Below are positions 14,705 to 14,818 of a stretch of DNA of 14,818 bases, piece after piece. Source of the DNA: Acetobacteraceae bacterium (lineage in GTDB: Bacteria; Pseudomonadota; Alphaproteobacteria; Acetobacterales; Acetobacteraceae); assembly GCA_947478535.1 (NCBI GenBank), contig CANJXD010000090.1, positions 1-14,818 on the forward strand. Direction: 5' to 3'. The number at the start of each line of letters is the position of its first letter. Position 1 is the stretch's first letter. Made by a program: the position numbers and the translations under genes. A model generated the notes under the pieces. That model searched no databases and was not told the DNA's origin. It saw nothing but the letters and a program-made list of their open reading frames with translations.

Positions 14705-14818
14705 TCCCGGTTCCGCAAGGCGAAGACTCGCAGCGCGCTGGCCAGCGGCAGGGCCGGGTCTGGTCGCGCCGCATCCACGTCCGCCACCAGCCCCGCGAGG
14801 CTCGCCCCGCGCGCCGCG
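14701..14818 (-). CDS. C-terminal end of an unrecognised protein (cut by window edge)
   Basis: Reading the minus strand into the window gives an open frame of 38 codons ending VFALRNRD and TAG at 14703-14701. Third positions are mostly G or C, as in real genes here, and the TAG overlaps the TAA of the convergent transporter gene. The peptide (…ASLAGLVADVDAARPDP…) is Ala/Leu/Asp-rich and helical-looking. I recognise no family. It could be a chance frame, but no other coding reading fits these 115 bases better. Confidence 0.5.
   Translation of the reverse strand, partial: AARGASLAGLVADVDAARPDPALPLASALRVFALRNRD

Noticed and set aside
14689..14713. GAACCG / CGGTTC inverted repeat spanning the MFS stop
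   Set aside because: The stem is only 6 bp with a 13-nt loop and no T-run. It is too weak to call a terminator.
1..14818. tRNA, rRNA, CRISPR arrays, insertion sequences, integrase genes, phage or defence genes
   Set aside because: None was seen. There are no spaced direct repeats, no terminal inverted repeats with a transposase, and no composition break along the window.

Overview
The window is GC-rich, densely packed bacterial chromosome. Genes overlap by ATGA or TGATG, GTG starts are common and no mobile DNA is visible. Gene content and codon use (strong G/C third position) suggest an alphaproteobacterium, most likely of the Rhodospirillales/Acetobacteraceae (Roseomonas-like) type. This placement is inference from style and gene order, not from a phylogenetic marker.

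Layout. (1) Positions 1-1447, minus strand: a two-gene lipid or acyl-CoA catabolic unit, a short-chain dehydrogenase followed by an acyl-CoA dehydrogenase cut by the window edge. (2) Positions 1568-4071, plus strand: a complete three-gene ABC importer of the nitrate/sulfonate/taurine class (ATPase, permease, periplasmic binding protein with a twin-arginine-like signal). Two back-to-back sigma70-like promoters fit between units 1 and 2. (3) Positions 4075-5638, minus strand: an alpha/beta hydrolase followed by a Crp/Fnr-type regulator, converging on the importer with only 3 bp between stop codons. (4) Positions 5806-12333, plus strand: a full SUF iron-sulfur cluster assembly operon in the order rrf2 regulator, sufB, sufC, sufD, sufS, sufU, DUF59/SufT-like gene, sufA. 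(5) Positions 12346-13320, minus: a quinone-oxidoreductase-like MDR enzyme. (6) Positions 13460-14704, plus: an MFS transporter. (7) Positions 14701-14818, minus: the last 38 codons of an unrecognised gene whose stop codon overlaps the MFS stop.

The core of the window is the SUF operon. SufS (PLP cysteine desulfurase) takes sulfur from cysteine and SufU accepts it. SufBCD is the ATP-dependent scaffold, SufA is an A-type carrier and the DUF59 protein is a maturation factor. The first gene encodes an Rrf2-family regulator with three cysteines spaced as in cluster-sensing members, so the operon probably reads out its own product. Sulfur transfer here is of the SufU type seen classically in Firmicutes, not the SufE type. 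SufS carries a His (residue 353) where SufU-dependent desulfurases use a zinc-swapping His. SufU itself has an extra CPDCG motif in the segment before its third zinc-ligand cysteine. This is the most unusual molecular detail in the window.

I do not see a wholly new multi-gene system. The remaining items worth checking are non-coding: an inverted repeat just upstream of the rrf2-suf operon, three hairpins at or near gene boundaries, and a 14-bp palindrome between the MDR and MFS genes.
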